In this document: positions 1 to 10,414 of the stretch, in pieces
Layout of the letters: every line of letters starts with the position of its first letter
How positions within the stretch are numbered: position 1 is the stretch's first letter
Source: Serinus canaria
Taxonomy: Eukaryota > Chordata > Aves > Passeriformes > Fringillidae
Length of the DNA stretch: 64,000 bases
Reading direction: 5' to 3'
NCBI RefSeq assembly: GCF_022539315.1
Contig: NC_066327.1
Span: 17,136,834-17,200,833, forward strand
Made by a program: the position numbers and the translations under genes
The notes under the pieces: generated by a model
Told to the model about the DNA's origin: nothing
Databases searched by the model: none
The model's input: only the letters and a program-made list of their open reading frames with translations

Positions 1-9
1 AGCCTTTGA

Positions 10-240
10 CTCAGTCCCACTGTGTCATGAAGTGCCACATCCTTGGGCACCTCCAGGGATGGGCACTCCAAACCTCCCTGGGCAACCCCTGCCAAGGCCT
101 GAGCACCCTTTCCATGGGGAAATTCCTGCTGATGTTCACCCTGAGCCTGCCCTGGCCCAGTCTGAGGCTGTTCCCTCTTGTCCTGTCCCTGTTCCCTGGG
201 AGCAGATCCTTGGCCCCCTGTGACCTCTTGGAGAATCTGA
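10..240 (-). mobile_element. CR1 LINE 3'-end fragment
   Basis: Reverse-oriented CR1 sequence running from the end of ORF2 toward the 3'UTR. Segments such as CACCTCCAGGGATGGGCACT and CCATGGGGAAATTCCTGCTG match the reverse complement of the CR1 copy at 14,600-15,237. It lies in an RNF14 intron. Confidence 0.8.
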
Positions 241-314
241 AGTGGATTCATCCCAGTTCTTGGTACCTTTTCACTGACTTGCTGTTTGTTGCTGCAGCAG
301 GCTCAGAATTACAG

Positions 315-507
315 GTGCAAGGAATCAGGGAATCCCAGACTGGTTTGGGTTGGAAGGGACCTTAAAGCTCATCCAGTGCCATGGGCAGGGACACCTTCCG
401 CTGTCCCAGGCTGCTCCCAGCCCCAGTGTCCAGCTGGGCCTTGGGCACTGCCAGGGATCCAGGGGCAGCCCCAGCTGCTCTGGGCACGCTGTGCCAGGGC
501 CGGGGTG
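315..507 (-). mobile_element. CR1-type 3'-end fragment next to an RNF14 splice acceptor
   Basis: Contains the hallmark CTGGTTTGGGTTGGAAGGGA followed by CTTAAAGCTCATCCAGTGCC and the GGGCACTGCCAGGGATCCAG block. Its right end is only about 40 nt from the exon that starts at 549, so it occupies the usual branch-point zone. Confidence 0.85.
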
Positions 508-548
508 CGTGGGTGAGGATTTGTTGCCTGCGTGGGCTGTGTTGGCAG

Positions 549-777
549 GTGAAGGAGCTGGTTGGGGAGGAGCTGTTTGCCCGCTACGACCGCCTGCTGC
601 TGCAGTCCAGCCTGGACCTGATGGCTGACGTGGTTTATTGCCCCCGGCCTGGCTGCCAGACCCCCGTGATGCAGGAGCCTGGCTGCACCATGGGCATCTG
701 CTCCTGCTGCAACTACGCCTTCTGCACCCTCTGCAAGATGACCTACCACGGGGTGTCCCCCTGCAAGGTCACTGCAG
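549..777 (+). CDS. RNF14: RNF14 coding exon (IBR domain)
   Basis: Acceptor AG at 547-548 and donor GTCAGT from 778. It starts in phase 0 with VKELVGEELF and ends with the first base of a split Glu codon (229 nt). It encodes the IBR cysteines. Confidence 0.95.
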
Positions 778-2844
778 GTCAGTCACCTCCCCCTGGGCTC
801 CACTGTCACACCCACACACGGCTGAATTTGGGTGGAAAAGTCCAGAGCTGGGCAAGGCAGCTCCTCACCCTGAGCTTTCTGAAAGGTGCATTCCTTTGGA
901 GGAAGGCTGTTGCTGGCAATTAAATATTCCTTTGGTGAGACTCCTCAGCTCAGGAGCTCCCTAAACTGCTGGTTGTCAAATGCTGAGAGGCTGTAGCAAG
1001 GGAAGAATTCCTTTATATTCTCACTACTTTGTATTGTCAGAGTTAATACTGGAATCAGGTGGAGGCTTCTCTCTCTGGCCTTAAAATCCTGTGACAGAAT
1101 TTCATTAAATATGTAGTCAGAAAAAAATCTTTCCATTTTCAGTTTATTTTACATTGTTCTAATTCCATCAACAGATCTCTTTTATAATAAAACAGTGTAA
1201 AACTGCGGAATGTTGGGGCAGAGTGATTTTAATATTATCATCTTATGTATTCTAATAGTTTTCTTGCTTTTTAATTCATGACATTATTGTTCTTTGAGAA
1301 TCTTTGTGCTGCAATTAGCTGGACTTCTAAATCTAATATCTTACAAAAGCTGTCTGGTTTGGTTTGATTTTGCCCCCCAGAGAAATTAATGGATTTGAGG
1401 AATGAATATTTAGAAGCGGATGAGACAACGAAAAGATTTTTGGAACAGCGCTATGGCAAGAGAGTGATTCAGAAAGCTCTGGAGGAGATGGAGAGTAAGG
1501 AATGGCTGGAGAAGAACTCCAAGTCTTGTCCTTGCTGTGGGACCCACATCGAGGTGAGTGAGGAGGGAAAGGCTGGGAATCATGGAACAGAAAATAACCC
1601 ACAAAAAGGCAGTTCTGGGTGTGTTGGAGTCTCCAGGGAGAGGAAATCTCTAGGAAATACTAAGAGAATTTTCCAATTCTGTGTGACATGGAAAAGGAGG
1701 TGAGGTGATATTTGTGGATCCCAAGGAGTGGAGTACAAACAATGACTGATGGTCAGGCTCCCACACTGAGCAGATCCAGGCTGACTCTGGATCTCTATGA
1801 ATCCTTTTATTTTCTTGGTGTTTCAGGCTACCTCTGGTTCACACTAGAGCTGGAAATCAATCCAGCTTCAGAAAAAGACTTATTTCCAGTATTTTTAGTA
1901 TTATAACCAATTTCCAGTGCTGGGATCCCAGCTCCCAGGGAAGATGTCAGTGTGTGGTGGAGCAGGGGGGATGTGCTCACTGACTGCTGTGCTTCTGGGT
2001 GCTGTTGGCAGAGAGGGAACGAGGCCTGCCACCCTGGGGCTCTGCTACCACCATTTCTTGTTTTTCCCCCAGAAACTGGATGGCTGTAACAAGATGACCT
2101 GCACAGGGTGCATGCAGTATTTCTGCTGGCTCTGCATGGGCTCCCTGTCCCGGGCCAACCCCTACCGGCACTTCAACGACCCCTCCTCGCCCTGCTTCAA
2201 CAGGTTGGTGCTCAGGGACCCCCGCCATGCTGAACACACGTTTGCTGTTCTCCTTACAGTCTCTCCCAGATTCTTACCTGAAATGTGTAGCTGCAGTTTA
2301 AGGCACAGTTTCTCCTCTCAAATATTGGCACTAACAGTAAAAATCAGGAGTGATTCAGGATATGGTTTTGCTTTTTTAAGAACTCTAGTTTTGAAATTCT
2401 GGAGGAGTCTTCTGAGCCTATTCCTGATTATTTTTTGGTCAGGTCATGGCCTCACCCTTTCTGTCCTGAGTTTCCCTGAGTGTTTCCCTGGCAATGCTCA
2501 GGAGCAGCTCAAGGATTTGGGGAAGAGCTGCTTTAAGGAGCTGTAGATTTGCCTGACATTCCCTTGGGGAAGACCAGGGGACAGAGGTGCTGCTGTGGTC
2601 ACAGGCACAGCAGGGGGACAATGGCAGCCTCTCTTGCCCCTTCCACAGGGCATGGATGGTGGTTTGTGAAACTGAAAAAACCAAGGGAACCTGCTGTACT
2701 GTGGTTGCATTTAGGGTGATACTTTTTTAACATAGTTGATTTTTTTTACGGCCTGATATCACTGATTTTCTGTCTTGCAGATTGTTTCAAGCCATGCACA
2801 TTGATGATGGGGAGTTCTGGGAAGGAGAAGATGATAATCAGTAG
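549..2844 (+). CDS. RNF14: RNF14 (ARA54), RBR-type E3 ubiquitin ligase, C-terminal part
   Basis: Four consecutive coding exons (549-777, 1381-1553, 2073-2203, 2781-2844) join in phase to give the last 198 residues, ending in TAG at 2842-2844. The 5' exons lie off the left edge; human RNF14 has about 474 residues. The translation covers the end of the RING1-IBR linker, the IBR zinc-binding segment (YCPRPGCQ ... GICSCCNYAFCTLC) and RING2/Rcat. Rcat opens with CPCC at the end of the second exon and continues LDGCNKMTCTGC in the third. The Cys of DGCNKM (codon 2085-2087) sits where RBR ligases form the ubiquitin thioester. RNF14 is known as an androgen-receptor coactivator and as a ligase acting on stalled-ribosome and crosslinked proteins. 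The acidic tail (HIDDGEFWEGEDDNQ) differs in detail from the human one but is equally acidic. No break or frameshift is seen, and identification is very secure. Confidence 0.97.
1381..1553 (+). CDS. RNF14: RNF14 coding exon (IBR-RING2 linker, start of RING2)
   Basis: A polypyrimidine tract ending CCCCCCAG lies at 1372-1380 and the donor is GTGAGT from 1554. The exon is 173 nt. It encodes KLMDLRNEYLEADE, YGKRVIQKALEEMESKEWL and the first Rcat cysteines (SCPCCGTHIE). Confidence 0.96.
2073..2203 (+). CDS. RNF14: RNF14 coding exon (RING2/Rcat with catalytic Cys)
   Basis: Acceptor TTCCCCCAG ends at 2072 and donor GTTGGT starts at 2204. The exon is 131 nt. It encodes KLDGCNKMTCTGCMQYFCW and MGSLSRANPYRHFNDP, including the presumed thioester Cys. 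Confidence 0.96.
2781..2844 (+). CDS. RNF14: RNF14 last coding exon
   Basis: Acceptor TCTTGCAG ends at 2780. The first base completes the split Arg codon, then LFQAMHIDDGEFWEGEDDNQ and TAG follow. It corresponds to human RLFYAVDVDDDIWEDEVED in position and acidity. Confidence 0.93.
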
Positions 2845-4042
2845 CTTCCTCCAGCACCAAAGGTGAACAAACCAGAGACAGATGCTTTTTGTGTGTCCTT
2901 TGTTTGCTTTTCACTTCCATTGTGTGACAGAAGAGTGGTAACTGCACTGCAGGACACTCACACCTCAGAGCCTGTTGCCAAAGCCAAAGGAGACCTTTTC
3001 CCCATCCTGGGATCAGGATCATCATGGAATGCCCAAACAAACATGTCCATTATTAAAGTCAGAAATTGGAAAGCCATTGGAAAAATATATACCAAGAGGT
3101 GTCCCTTTTTAAAAGCCAACAGACAAAACTGAAGCCTCAAATGCTGGAAGTATTTTGGGGGTTTCCTTTAGGGAGACTGACCCTTGGATCAGACCCTTGA
3201 ATATTGTAGGGTTTGGGGTGGTTTGGTGGAGCTGTAGTGCTCTCTCTGGGGCTGCTTGGACTGGGGGAGTTTTCTGATACAATACAGAAATTTCTTCTGT
3301 ATTCAGCAACAAAGTTTGTTGCTTTTATGAATTTCCTGATGTGCTTCTCTGAAAAGCAGCTCCTGGCTCTGTCAGTGGTACTTTCTATTGACATTAAAGA
3401 TGATTATCCCCAACCCTTCTCATTGGCTGTCGTGCCTGAGCCTTTGCATCCCTGAGAGCTGGGGCAGAGAATGACCAACAGCCATTTCCAGGGGTTTCTG
3501 TGAGGTTGGTGACTCCCTGTGTTACTGTTGGATTCCCTCATGTTGCCTGTCCTTGTTTTGGCAGGGATGAGTGCCAAGCCAGTGAGCTGAGGATGTGACC
3601 AGAGAGAGGGTAAAAAGTATCAGGAAGAGATGAACTTGAATTCTTTAAGATACTGACAATTACCTTGTGTTCTCAATTGATGAAGTAATTTATTTTTTAT
3701 TAACTCTTCATATAAGAAATTTGATGGTTGATATTTTTGCTTCTGGAGTAGATTCTTTATTTCCACTGGTTTTGCACTTCAAATTATTGCAGAACCAAAT
3801 TGTTTCCCCTAAAATCTCAGCAAGTGGTTTTGAGAGTATGAAGGTGATTACTGGAGGCAAACACTGATTTTTTTTTTTTTTGCACAAGTTTTTCCACTTG
3901 CAGAACAGTCTAAAAGTTTATTTGGAAACTAAAGCTGCATGTGTTGTGTTCAAGAGCAGTAGGGCCTGGATGGAAAGCTCTGGAGCTGAGACTCGTCAGG
4001 AACTGTGTGTGATCACAGCTCACTGAGTTCTGACTGAGACTT

Positions 4043-4048
4043 AATAAA
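4043..4048 (+). terminator. RNF14: Candidate RNF14 polyadenylation signal 1
   Basis: AATAAA about 1.2 kb after the RNF14 stop. It is one of two canonical candidates on this strand before GNPDA1. Confidence 0.45.
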
Positions 4049-4569
4049 TTTATCCTAGGATGTGTGGTCAAAACCAGTGGTGCTGCACTTCCCTGTGCAG
4101 AGGAGCAGTCTGCACTGTTGGAACTGGCACAGAGATTAAAAAGATGGAAGAAAGAACAAATTCTCACCTCAGCTGAATCTCTAGGTCAGTGTGTAGGAAA
4201 AGTGTACGTTGTGTATGGTTTGAGTTGTTTTCCTGCACTTTTCACATGCACTAAATTCACTTTAAGATGGTAAACACAGTGTCCCTGTTTGTCTTCCTTC
4301 TGGCATGGATTTGGCAGCACAGGTGTGCCCAGGTGCTCCTGGGAGTGGGACATGGAGATGAGCTCCATCCCTGGAGCTGGCAGGGATGTGTTCTGCTCAT
4401 GGGATTTAATGCATGCAGAGTGCCCTCCCACCCCGAGGGCCCTGCTTTTCCCTCTGAGGAAAACCTGCCAGCAAACACTGGGCAAGGAAGGGGGGAGCAG
4501 CAGGAGCTCTTGCCACCAAACTGCCTCCAGGACAGCTTTGCTCCATGAGCACACTGAGACCGAGCACCA

Positions 4570-5698
4570 GACACAGTCAAATGTCACCATTTAAAAAATT
4601 AAAGACATTTAGTGAAGAAAGTTACATTACAGATCAACAGCTTACAAAACTTCTGTAAAAAGAAAATAAATGTTGCCCAGTTTTCTTGCCCCTCGTGTGA
4701 GAGCACTGGACAGAAATCCCAGGAGTCACATTTCAGAATTGGTGGGGGTCTTGGCTGTTGTCCACCTATGTGGGGTGTCTGTAATTAAACAGAGGCTGAA
4801 GCCAGTGGAAACAGTGTGTTTCCTGTGGGGCTGGTTTGGCATTTCCTCAGTAAAATGGAAAATTCTGGAGAAGAGTGAGCACCAGGCATAGCAAATCATA
4901 CCTGGGCCTGACAACAGTGACATCCTCAGGTGCCTGAGCTGCACCCTGGACTCCTTGTGGGGGATGCTGCTGGAGCCTCTTCTGCTGAGGGTTCTCAAAT
5001 CCAACATGTGGCTCAAAGCCAGGCTCAGCCAGGGCTTTATCCAGTCAGGTCTTGGCAACCTCCTAAGGAGGGAGCCTGCACCATGGGGATGCTGTCCCAC
5101 TGCTTGGCTGTTCCCACGGTGGGGTTTTATCCTCTCCAGCATGAGCATCGTGTCTCCACTCCCACCCCAGTGTCCCTTCTCTTCTTCCCCCTGGCTCCAT
5201 CTTCTTGCTGCCCTCTCCTGGCTGTGGGTGCTGCTCTGAGCTTTCCCTTCTCCAGCTGGACAATCCTCTTTTCCAGGATTCTAATGTACGAATGTTTCAT
5301 GGAGGAGGAAGGAATAACAGGAGATACTTGTCCTAATTGCAAGGAATACACCCCAAAGTTACCACCCACTTGTTTCTGAAACATTGTACTTTCATTTATC
5401 CTCACATTTCCGTTCTGCAGCCTTCAGTCTGTGATTACAGCCACTTCACAGATCAAACAATTCATTCTTCATTTCCTTCAGAGAATGAGTTGGTGGCAGA
5501 AGTTTGTGGAACACAGAACACTGGATCCCATCATCCTTTGGTTAATTAAGGCAGGTGTTTGGCATCTGTTTCTTTAATGGAGAGAAGGAACCATACACTC
5601 ATTCTGCTAATTTAAGAACAAATATGAGATCAGTTTCTGCAGCAATTCCCTTTTCTCCCAGCTGTTTTCAGCAGCTGGTTCAGCACTGCCCCAGCACA
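4570..5698 (-). other. GNPDA1: Probable GNPDA1 3'UTR
   Basis: Sequence 3' of the GNPDA1 stop. A minus-strand ATTAAA at 5578-5573 could end a short UTR of about 0.15 kb. AT-rich sequence at 4,580-4,675 looks UTR-like and could be the distal end, but it has no canonical AATAAA on the minus strand. The extent is therefore inferred, and it may overlap the RNF14 tail. Confidence 0.4.
4665..4670 (+). terminator. RNF14: Candidate RNF14 polyadenylation signal 2
   Basis: AATAAA followed 8 nt later by a T-rich stretch (CAGTTTTCTTGCCCC). It would give a 1.8 kb 3'UTR that could overlap the GNPDA1 tail in antisense. Confidence 0.4.
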
Positions 5699-5796
5699 TT
5701 AATCACTGTATGGCTTCTTGGACTGGCTCCTCTCTGCTCCCATCTCCTTCATGCTGTACAAGGGCTCCACGAGCTTGTTGTGAACCAGCATTAAAC
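5699..5796 (-). CDS. GNPDA1: GNPDA1 last coding exon
   Basis: Acceptor CATCAG ends at 5797. The exon encodes [20 protein letters not shown] followed by [11 protein letters not shown] and TAA (5701-5699). Confidence 0.96.
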
Positions 5797-8700
5797 CTGA
5801 TGGAGAGAGTCAAAAGGCAATTTAAGCAGACATAATAAAGGAAAGTTCTCCATTGTTGGATGCTAATGGAATTAGACATTACTGTTGTCCTTGTGCCTTT
5901 GCTCCCACACCAAGCATTAAGCATGTACCTTCACACATACTACTCTAATATATTTAAGGAATATACTCCATTGGGAGTTACTTATACAGCAACACCTCTG
6001 CAAAGCATGGCTTGTGCTCCTAAAAATATAACAGAGCAGCTGCCTGGCCTGGTCAAACATTCACCTTTGAAGTATTTCACTGTTTTGACTTTGAGCTCCA
6101 GCGTGGCGTCCTCGTCGCACACGAACACGGTGTTGGGGTGCTGCTGGAAGGCCGACACCGTCCACATGTGGTTGACACCGTCCTCGATGGCCTTGTACAG
6201 AGCAAAGGCTTTGTGGGCTCCTGTGATCAGGATCATCACCTGCACCCCCAGACACAGAGAGGGGCAGTCAGGGAGAGCCCAGCCACACCCTGCCAAGCTG
6301 AGAATGGGGGCACCCCTGTCACCGTCCCCACAGCCACTTCTCTGTGCTGCTGCTGCTGCTCTGGCTGCTTCAGCTCTCAATGAAATCACAGCCTGCTGGG
6401 TCACTGCAGGGGTCCTTTGGGCACCTGTACACTGAGATTTCACAAGTGTAGATCAAGAATAGACTCCAGTAAAAGTGGTGCCACACAGTTTTCATGACCT
6501 GCTGGTGTGACATCAAGTCTCCAGTTACTCTCCAGGTGAGATTCCTAACCAAAGACACCCTCCCAAACCTTCCTGGCTTCCTGTGGGCAACAGCTGCTGC
6601 AGGGTTACACAAACACAAATGCCAGCAGAGACGGAGCAAGAGCCTCTCCATGGTGTTGCAGGATGCCAGAGGACAGGAGGATCAGGTATTCTGTGGCAGG
6701 CATATCCTACACCAGAGGACATGTGGCTGCTCCATAACAGGATAACCTTTGGCTGCTCCAGAGGAACTGCAGGAAGCCACTTCTTATTTCCTCACCTCTC
6801 TGGCATCCATGACAGTGCCTACTCCAACTGTCAAAGCCATGGTGGGCACTTTGGAGAGGTCACCATCAAAGAACCTGGCATTGGCCAGGATGGTGTCCAT
6901 GGCCAAGGTCTTCACTCGTGTCCTGGACACCAGGCTGGATCCCGGCTCGTTGAAGGCGATGTGACCGTCGGGGCCGATGCCTGGACAGGGACAGCGTGAG
7001 CAGAGGGTCAGCTGTGGCAGCAGAGCCAGCAGCTCTCCCAGGAGAAGCACAGGCAGTGCTCCCAGGAACACAGAGCTGAGAAAAACCCCTGCAGTTCCTC
7101 TGCTCCAGCTCAGATTTGTGTCTGCTAGGAACAACCAGACAATGCCCTGATTGTGCTGGGACAACGACAAAGCACAGGAGGTGGCAGAACCTTATGGCAA
7201 ACTGATGGCAAGAGCTTGTGTGGGAAAAGCTACTCCCAGCAGTTTCTTGTTGCCATTGATAATTGATAAATACCTCATATTTGTACAGTTCTAGTCCTTT
7301 CCATTTCTCCTGCTAACACTTCCTGAACAATTCACTGACTGCGCTGAAAGACCTAAAGGTGGGGAAACAAGGCTGCCAGGACACTGCAGTGCCCAGGGCC
7401 ATGGGCTGTGGGATGGATTTCACTGCAAATGCACTGAAAATTAACAATCCTGGCAATAAATGAGAGCTGGCACAGCTTTGGGACAGCCTTAGAGGCTGCT
7501 GCTCTCAGGTTCTCACCTCCAACAAACAGCTCAATGCCTCCAGCTGCTTTGATTTTCTCCTCAAATGCATCACACTCTGCCTGGAGATCATGGGCGTTTC
7601 CATCCAAGATGTGGACGTTTTCTGGTGAGATGTCAATGTGCTTGAAGAAGTTATTCCACATGAAGGAATGGTAACTTTCTGGGTGATCCCTTGGGAGACC
7701 TGGTAACAGAACACACACGACTGAGGCCAAATGGAAAAATATCACCCATAGCAAAGCACTTCCACACCCCTGCAGTGGCTTTGGTGACAGAGCACTGCTC
7801 TCTCTGTCCTTTGTCATACCCTCAGCTTTCAGAGTTGTTTCTATTTCCCTAAATACCAGAATTAAAATCAGCTCCTGTAAGACATATTAATATACAACAG
7901 ATGTTCAAAAAGCAGGTCTGTGCTGTGCTTCATCTGTCAGTACCTTTCCAGCCCTTTTCTCACTTCATATTAGTAAGAATTATTAAAAAACTGCAGAAGC
8001 CTGGGAAATAATAATTATTATATAATTACCCCCCTTGAATACTGTAAACCCACAATGCACTGCTTATTCCCTAATGCTGCTTGATTGGGGTTATTCACAG
8101 AAAAAAAACCCTCCTGACCAGGATAAAATTAGCATTAGCAAATATTTAGCTTGTATGTTTTTCACCTTTGGATCTATTTCTTCTGAGGAGACTGCTTCAC
8201 CAGGACTTCAGCAACAGCAGTCCTTTGCTACCTCAGCAGAAGATACCTGAGGGCACTCAGGGGACACACTGGTCTTTGTAAGGGACCTTCATAACCCCAG
8301 AACAAAGGTGAAGGTAATGCTGCATGCTGAGCCGGCAGTGACAAGCTGTTCTTGCCTGCTCAGTGCCTGAGTGCAGCTAACACACAGCAGCGTCTGTAAT
8401 AGTGTATGCAATACTGGGCAACACCAGCATCCATTTTTGTCCATACGTTTCCAAATCTATGGAAAAATTTCAAAGTTGTTCCATAGGTTTTCAAATTGTC
8501 TCCCTTTGCTAATTCCCTGGAAGTGTTTAAGGAAAGACTGGACATGGCACTCAGAGCCATGGTTAAGCTGACACCGTGGTGTGGGGTCACAGGCTGGACC
8601 CGATGGTCTCAGAGCTCTTTTCCATCCTAACTGATGCTGTAGCTGGGAAATGCTGATGCTGTAACTCTGTGAAGTGTTGATGCTGTAACTCTGTGAATGT

Positions 8701-9114
8701 TGTCCCTCTTACCTGCACAGGTGGATTTCAGGCACCACCAGCCTCTGCCGGGGTAGGGGCCCAGCAGCTCCCGGGCAGGGACAAAGGCGACAGGACAGGT
8801 GGCTGCGGCACTCACCCACGTACTCGTCCATGTTGAAGGTCTTCACGTACTTGAAGGAGAGGTCCCCGTTGCGGTAGTACTCCACCAGCTTGCTGTAGCA
8901 GCCCAGGGGAGTGCTGCCTGCGGGGAGCGGCCGCCTCAGCCGGGGCAGGGCCCGCGCTCGGCCCCGGCCCGGCCGCCCCCCGGCACCCACCTGTGGGCAG
9001 CCCCAGCGTGAAGAAGCGCCCGGGGCCGGGCCCGAACTGCACGATGCGGTTGCGGATGTACTTGGCCGCCCACTCGCTGGCCTGCGAGTAATTCTCCAGG
9101 ATGATGAGCTTCAT
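5699..9114 (-). CDS. GNPDA1: GNPDA1, glucosamine-6-phosphate deaminase 1
   Basis: Six minus-strand exons (9114-8991, 8917-8816, 7699-7517, 6980-6796, 6239-6065, 5796-5699) total 867 nt, or 288 residues plus TAA. The human protein has 289. The enzyme converts glucosamine-6-phosphate to fructose-6-phosphate and ammonia in the cytosol as a hexamer. The translation keeps the phosphate-loop GLPTGSTP (38-45), the general-base Asp72 in NMDEYVG and the Asp141/His143/Glu148 triad in [14 protein letters not shown]. It also keeps the equivalents of the bacterial NagB allosteric-site residues Ser151, Arg158 and Lys160. The start ATG (9114-9112) gives [20 protein letters not shown], as in mammals. Introns measure 73, 1116, 536, 556 and 268 nt. 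The gene is tail-to-tail with RNF14 and head-to-head, at about 6 kb, with NDFIP1. The conserved C-terminus (PLYSMKE ... KKPYSD) separates it from GNPDA2. Confidence 0.97.
6065..6239 (-). CDS. GNPDA1: GNPDA1 coding exon 5
   Basis: Acceptor GTGCAG ends at 6240 and donor GTGAAT starts at 6064. The exon is 175 nt and encodes [20 protein letters not shown] through [10 protein letters not shown]. Confidence 0.96.
6796..6980 (-). CDS. GNPDA1: GNPDA1 coding exon 4
   Basis: Acceptor GTCCAG ends at 6981 and donor GTGAGG starts at 6795. The exon is 185 nt and encodes the active-site segment with Asp141, His143 and Glu148, ending TVMDARE. Confidence 0.96.
7517..7699 (-). CDS. GNPDA1: GNPDA1 coding exon 3
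   Basis: Acceptor TTACCAG ends at 7700 and donor GTGAGA starts at 7516. The exon is 183 nt and encodes [19 protein letters not shown] through GGIELFVGG. Confidence 0.96.
8495..8700 (+). mobile_element. CR1 LINE 3' end with tail repeat, in GNPDA1 intron 2
   Basis: Shows a typical CR1 3' end in + orientation (GGAAGTGTTTAAGGAAAGAC, then GGACCCGATGGTCTCAGAGC and TTTTCCATCCTAACTGATG). It is followed by two imperfect copies of GATGCTGTAACTCTGTGAA, which look like an expanded 3' tail. It is antisense to GNPDA1. Confidence 0.8.
8816..8917 (-). CDS. GNPDA1: GNPDA1 coding exon 2
   Basis: Acceptor CCGCAG ends at 8918 and donor GTGAGT starts at 8815. The exon is 102 nt and encodes residues 42-76 with catalytic Asp72 (NMDEYV). 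The preceding intron is only 73 nt and very GC-rich. Confidence 0.95.
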
Positions 9115-9400
9115 GGTGGGGCCGCCCGGCACCGCCGCTGCCTTCGCCGGGGAGCGCCGCCACTTCCCGGATCGCCTCTGCCCGCGACCGCCGCCGCCTC
9201 TGCGGATCAGCCCTGCCCGCAACCTCCGCTTCCTCCCGGCTCGCCCTGCCCGGGATCACTTCCGCGGGTGGGCGGGGAGCGCCGGGCCCGGCCCCGCGGG
9301 AGGGCCCCGGGCAGGGCCGGAGCGGAGCGGCCGAACGGGGCGCGCCGGGAGCTGCGGCTGCGAGCGGCTCGGTGAATGTCACCGCCCTGCAGCGCGCCTG
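8930..9400 (-). promoter_or_regulatory. GNPDA1: GNPDA1 CpG-rich promoter region
   Basis: Dense CpG and GC-box-like sequence (CCCGGATCGCC, GGGGCGGG-like blocks on both strands) spans coding exon 1 and the sequence just 5' of its ATG at 9114. The density drops sharply beyond about 9,420. No TATA box is seen. The start site is inferred to lie within 9,130-9,380. Confidence 0.7.
8991..9114 (-). CDS. GNPDA1: GNPDA1 coding exon 1
   Basis: ATG at 9114-9112. The exon ends with the first base of Gly42 and is followed by donor GTGGGT (8990-8985). It encodes residues 1-41, including the start of the GLPTG loop. Confidence 0.95.
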
Positions 9401-10138
9401 TCGTCCAGGCAAAGCTGCGGGAAGCAATGCTTCCTCCAGAAACGTTCAAACGGCCCTAAATATCTCGGTGTGGTTCTGCTGGAGTGTCACCGTCACAGCA
9501 GGGATCCCCCCGACTCTGTCCTTCATTCAGCTTTTCAGCCCTAGAGAGAAGCTCCCAGCCTTGTCCCACCAAAATGAGCTGCTCTCACGCTTGAACTCTT
9601 CTGTAGGTACTCGCTTTGGGGCATGTTGGGGTCGCTCTGGGGGATGGAGAGACCACGATCTCTGTCTGTCCTTGCTCCTGGCACAGTGGTATCCCCAAAA
9701 CACCTTCCTGCTGTTGCTCCAGCTGCCTTCAAACTCTCATGGAGATGTGCCCGAGCTCTCCTTGCACAGGCTTGGTTCACTGTTGGGACACAAAGATCGT
9801 ACTTCAAAGTTAGACCGATATTCAATTTCATCAGAAGGAAGAATGAGCTACAAATTGCTTTGCTGGGACCCAGCCCATGCAGTTACTTTTCATTTCAATA
9901 ATTTAAATGACCTGGCTAGAACCAGTGCTCCCGGTATTGTCTCATCCTGGAGAGCCCTCGGGCTGCCAGTGGGAATGATGGGTGTGGCGGGCTGTGGGCA
10001 CACACTGGAAGAGTTTTAGGCCGCAGAGACTAAATAAATTCCACGGACAGGTGTCTCCATAGCAGTGTCAGCCCACGGGCAGGTCTCCCGGTGGCCGGTG
10101 TTGGGTGAGGAGCTGCAGCAGCGGCATTCCCGGCTCTC

Positions 10139-10164
10139 CCGCAGGGCAGGGCAGGGCAGGGCAG
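10139..10164. repeat. (GGGCA)n pentamer microsatellite
   Basis: About five tandem GGGCA/GCAGG units inside the GC-rich patch upstream of GNPDA1. Confidence 0.7.
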
Positions 10165-10414
10165 CCTGGGCTCTGGCTCTGTGGGACAGTGCTCACTTGT
10201 GCCGTGGGGGCCATTTCGGTGCGGCAGACCCATGGGTTCCCCGGACACCTGGTGAGCGCACACCTGCCCTGCACACACACCTGGGAGCTCCCACATCATC
10301 CCTGTTGTGGCACAACTGCGGCTTCTGGTGTGCAAAGCCAAAACTGCGGCAGGGCTGGACAGGGAGAGAGCCCCGGCCCCGCCACTCCCCACAGAGCCCT
10401 CAGCGGCTCGCTCG

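Larger units (their letters stand above)
2845..4690 (+). other. RNF14: RNF14 3'UTR (end uncertain)
   Basis: Non-coding AT-leaning sequence follows the RNF14 stop and contains no repeat that I recognise. Two canonical AATAAA hexamers lie at 4043-4048 and 4665-4670, so a 3'UTR of about 1.2 or 1.85 kb is possible. The second would place the RNF14 end inside the zone where the convergent GNPDA1 3'UTR may also run. Confidence 0.55.

Noticed and set aside
381..923. A 180-codon frame apparently extending the RNF14 IBR exon upstream and downstream
   Set aside because: The upstream part is CR1 sequence and the downstream part is intron. The consensus splice sites at 548 and 778 bound the real exon.
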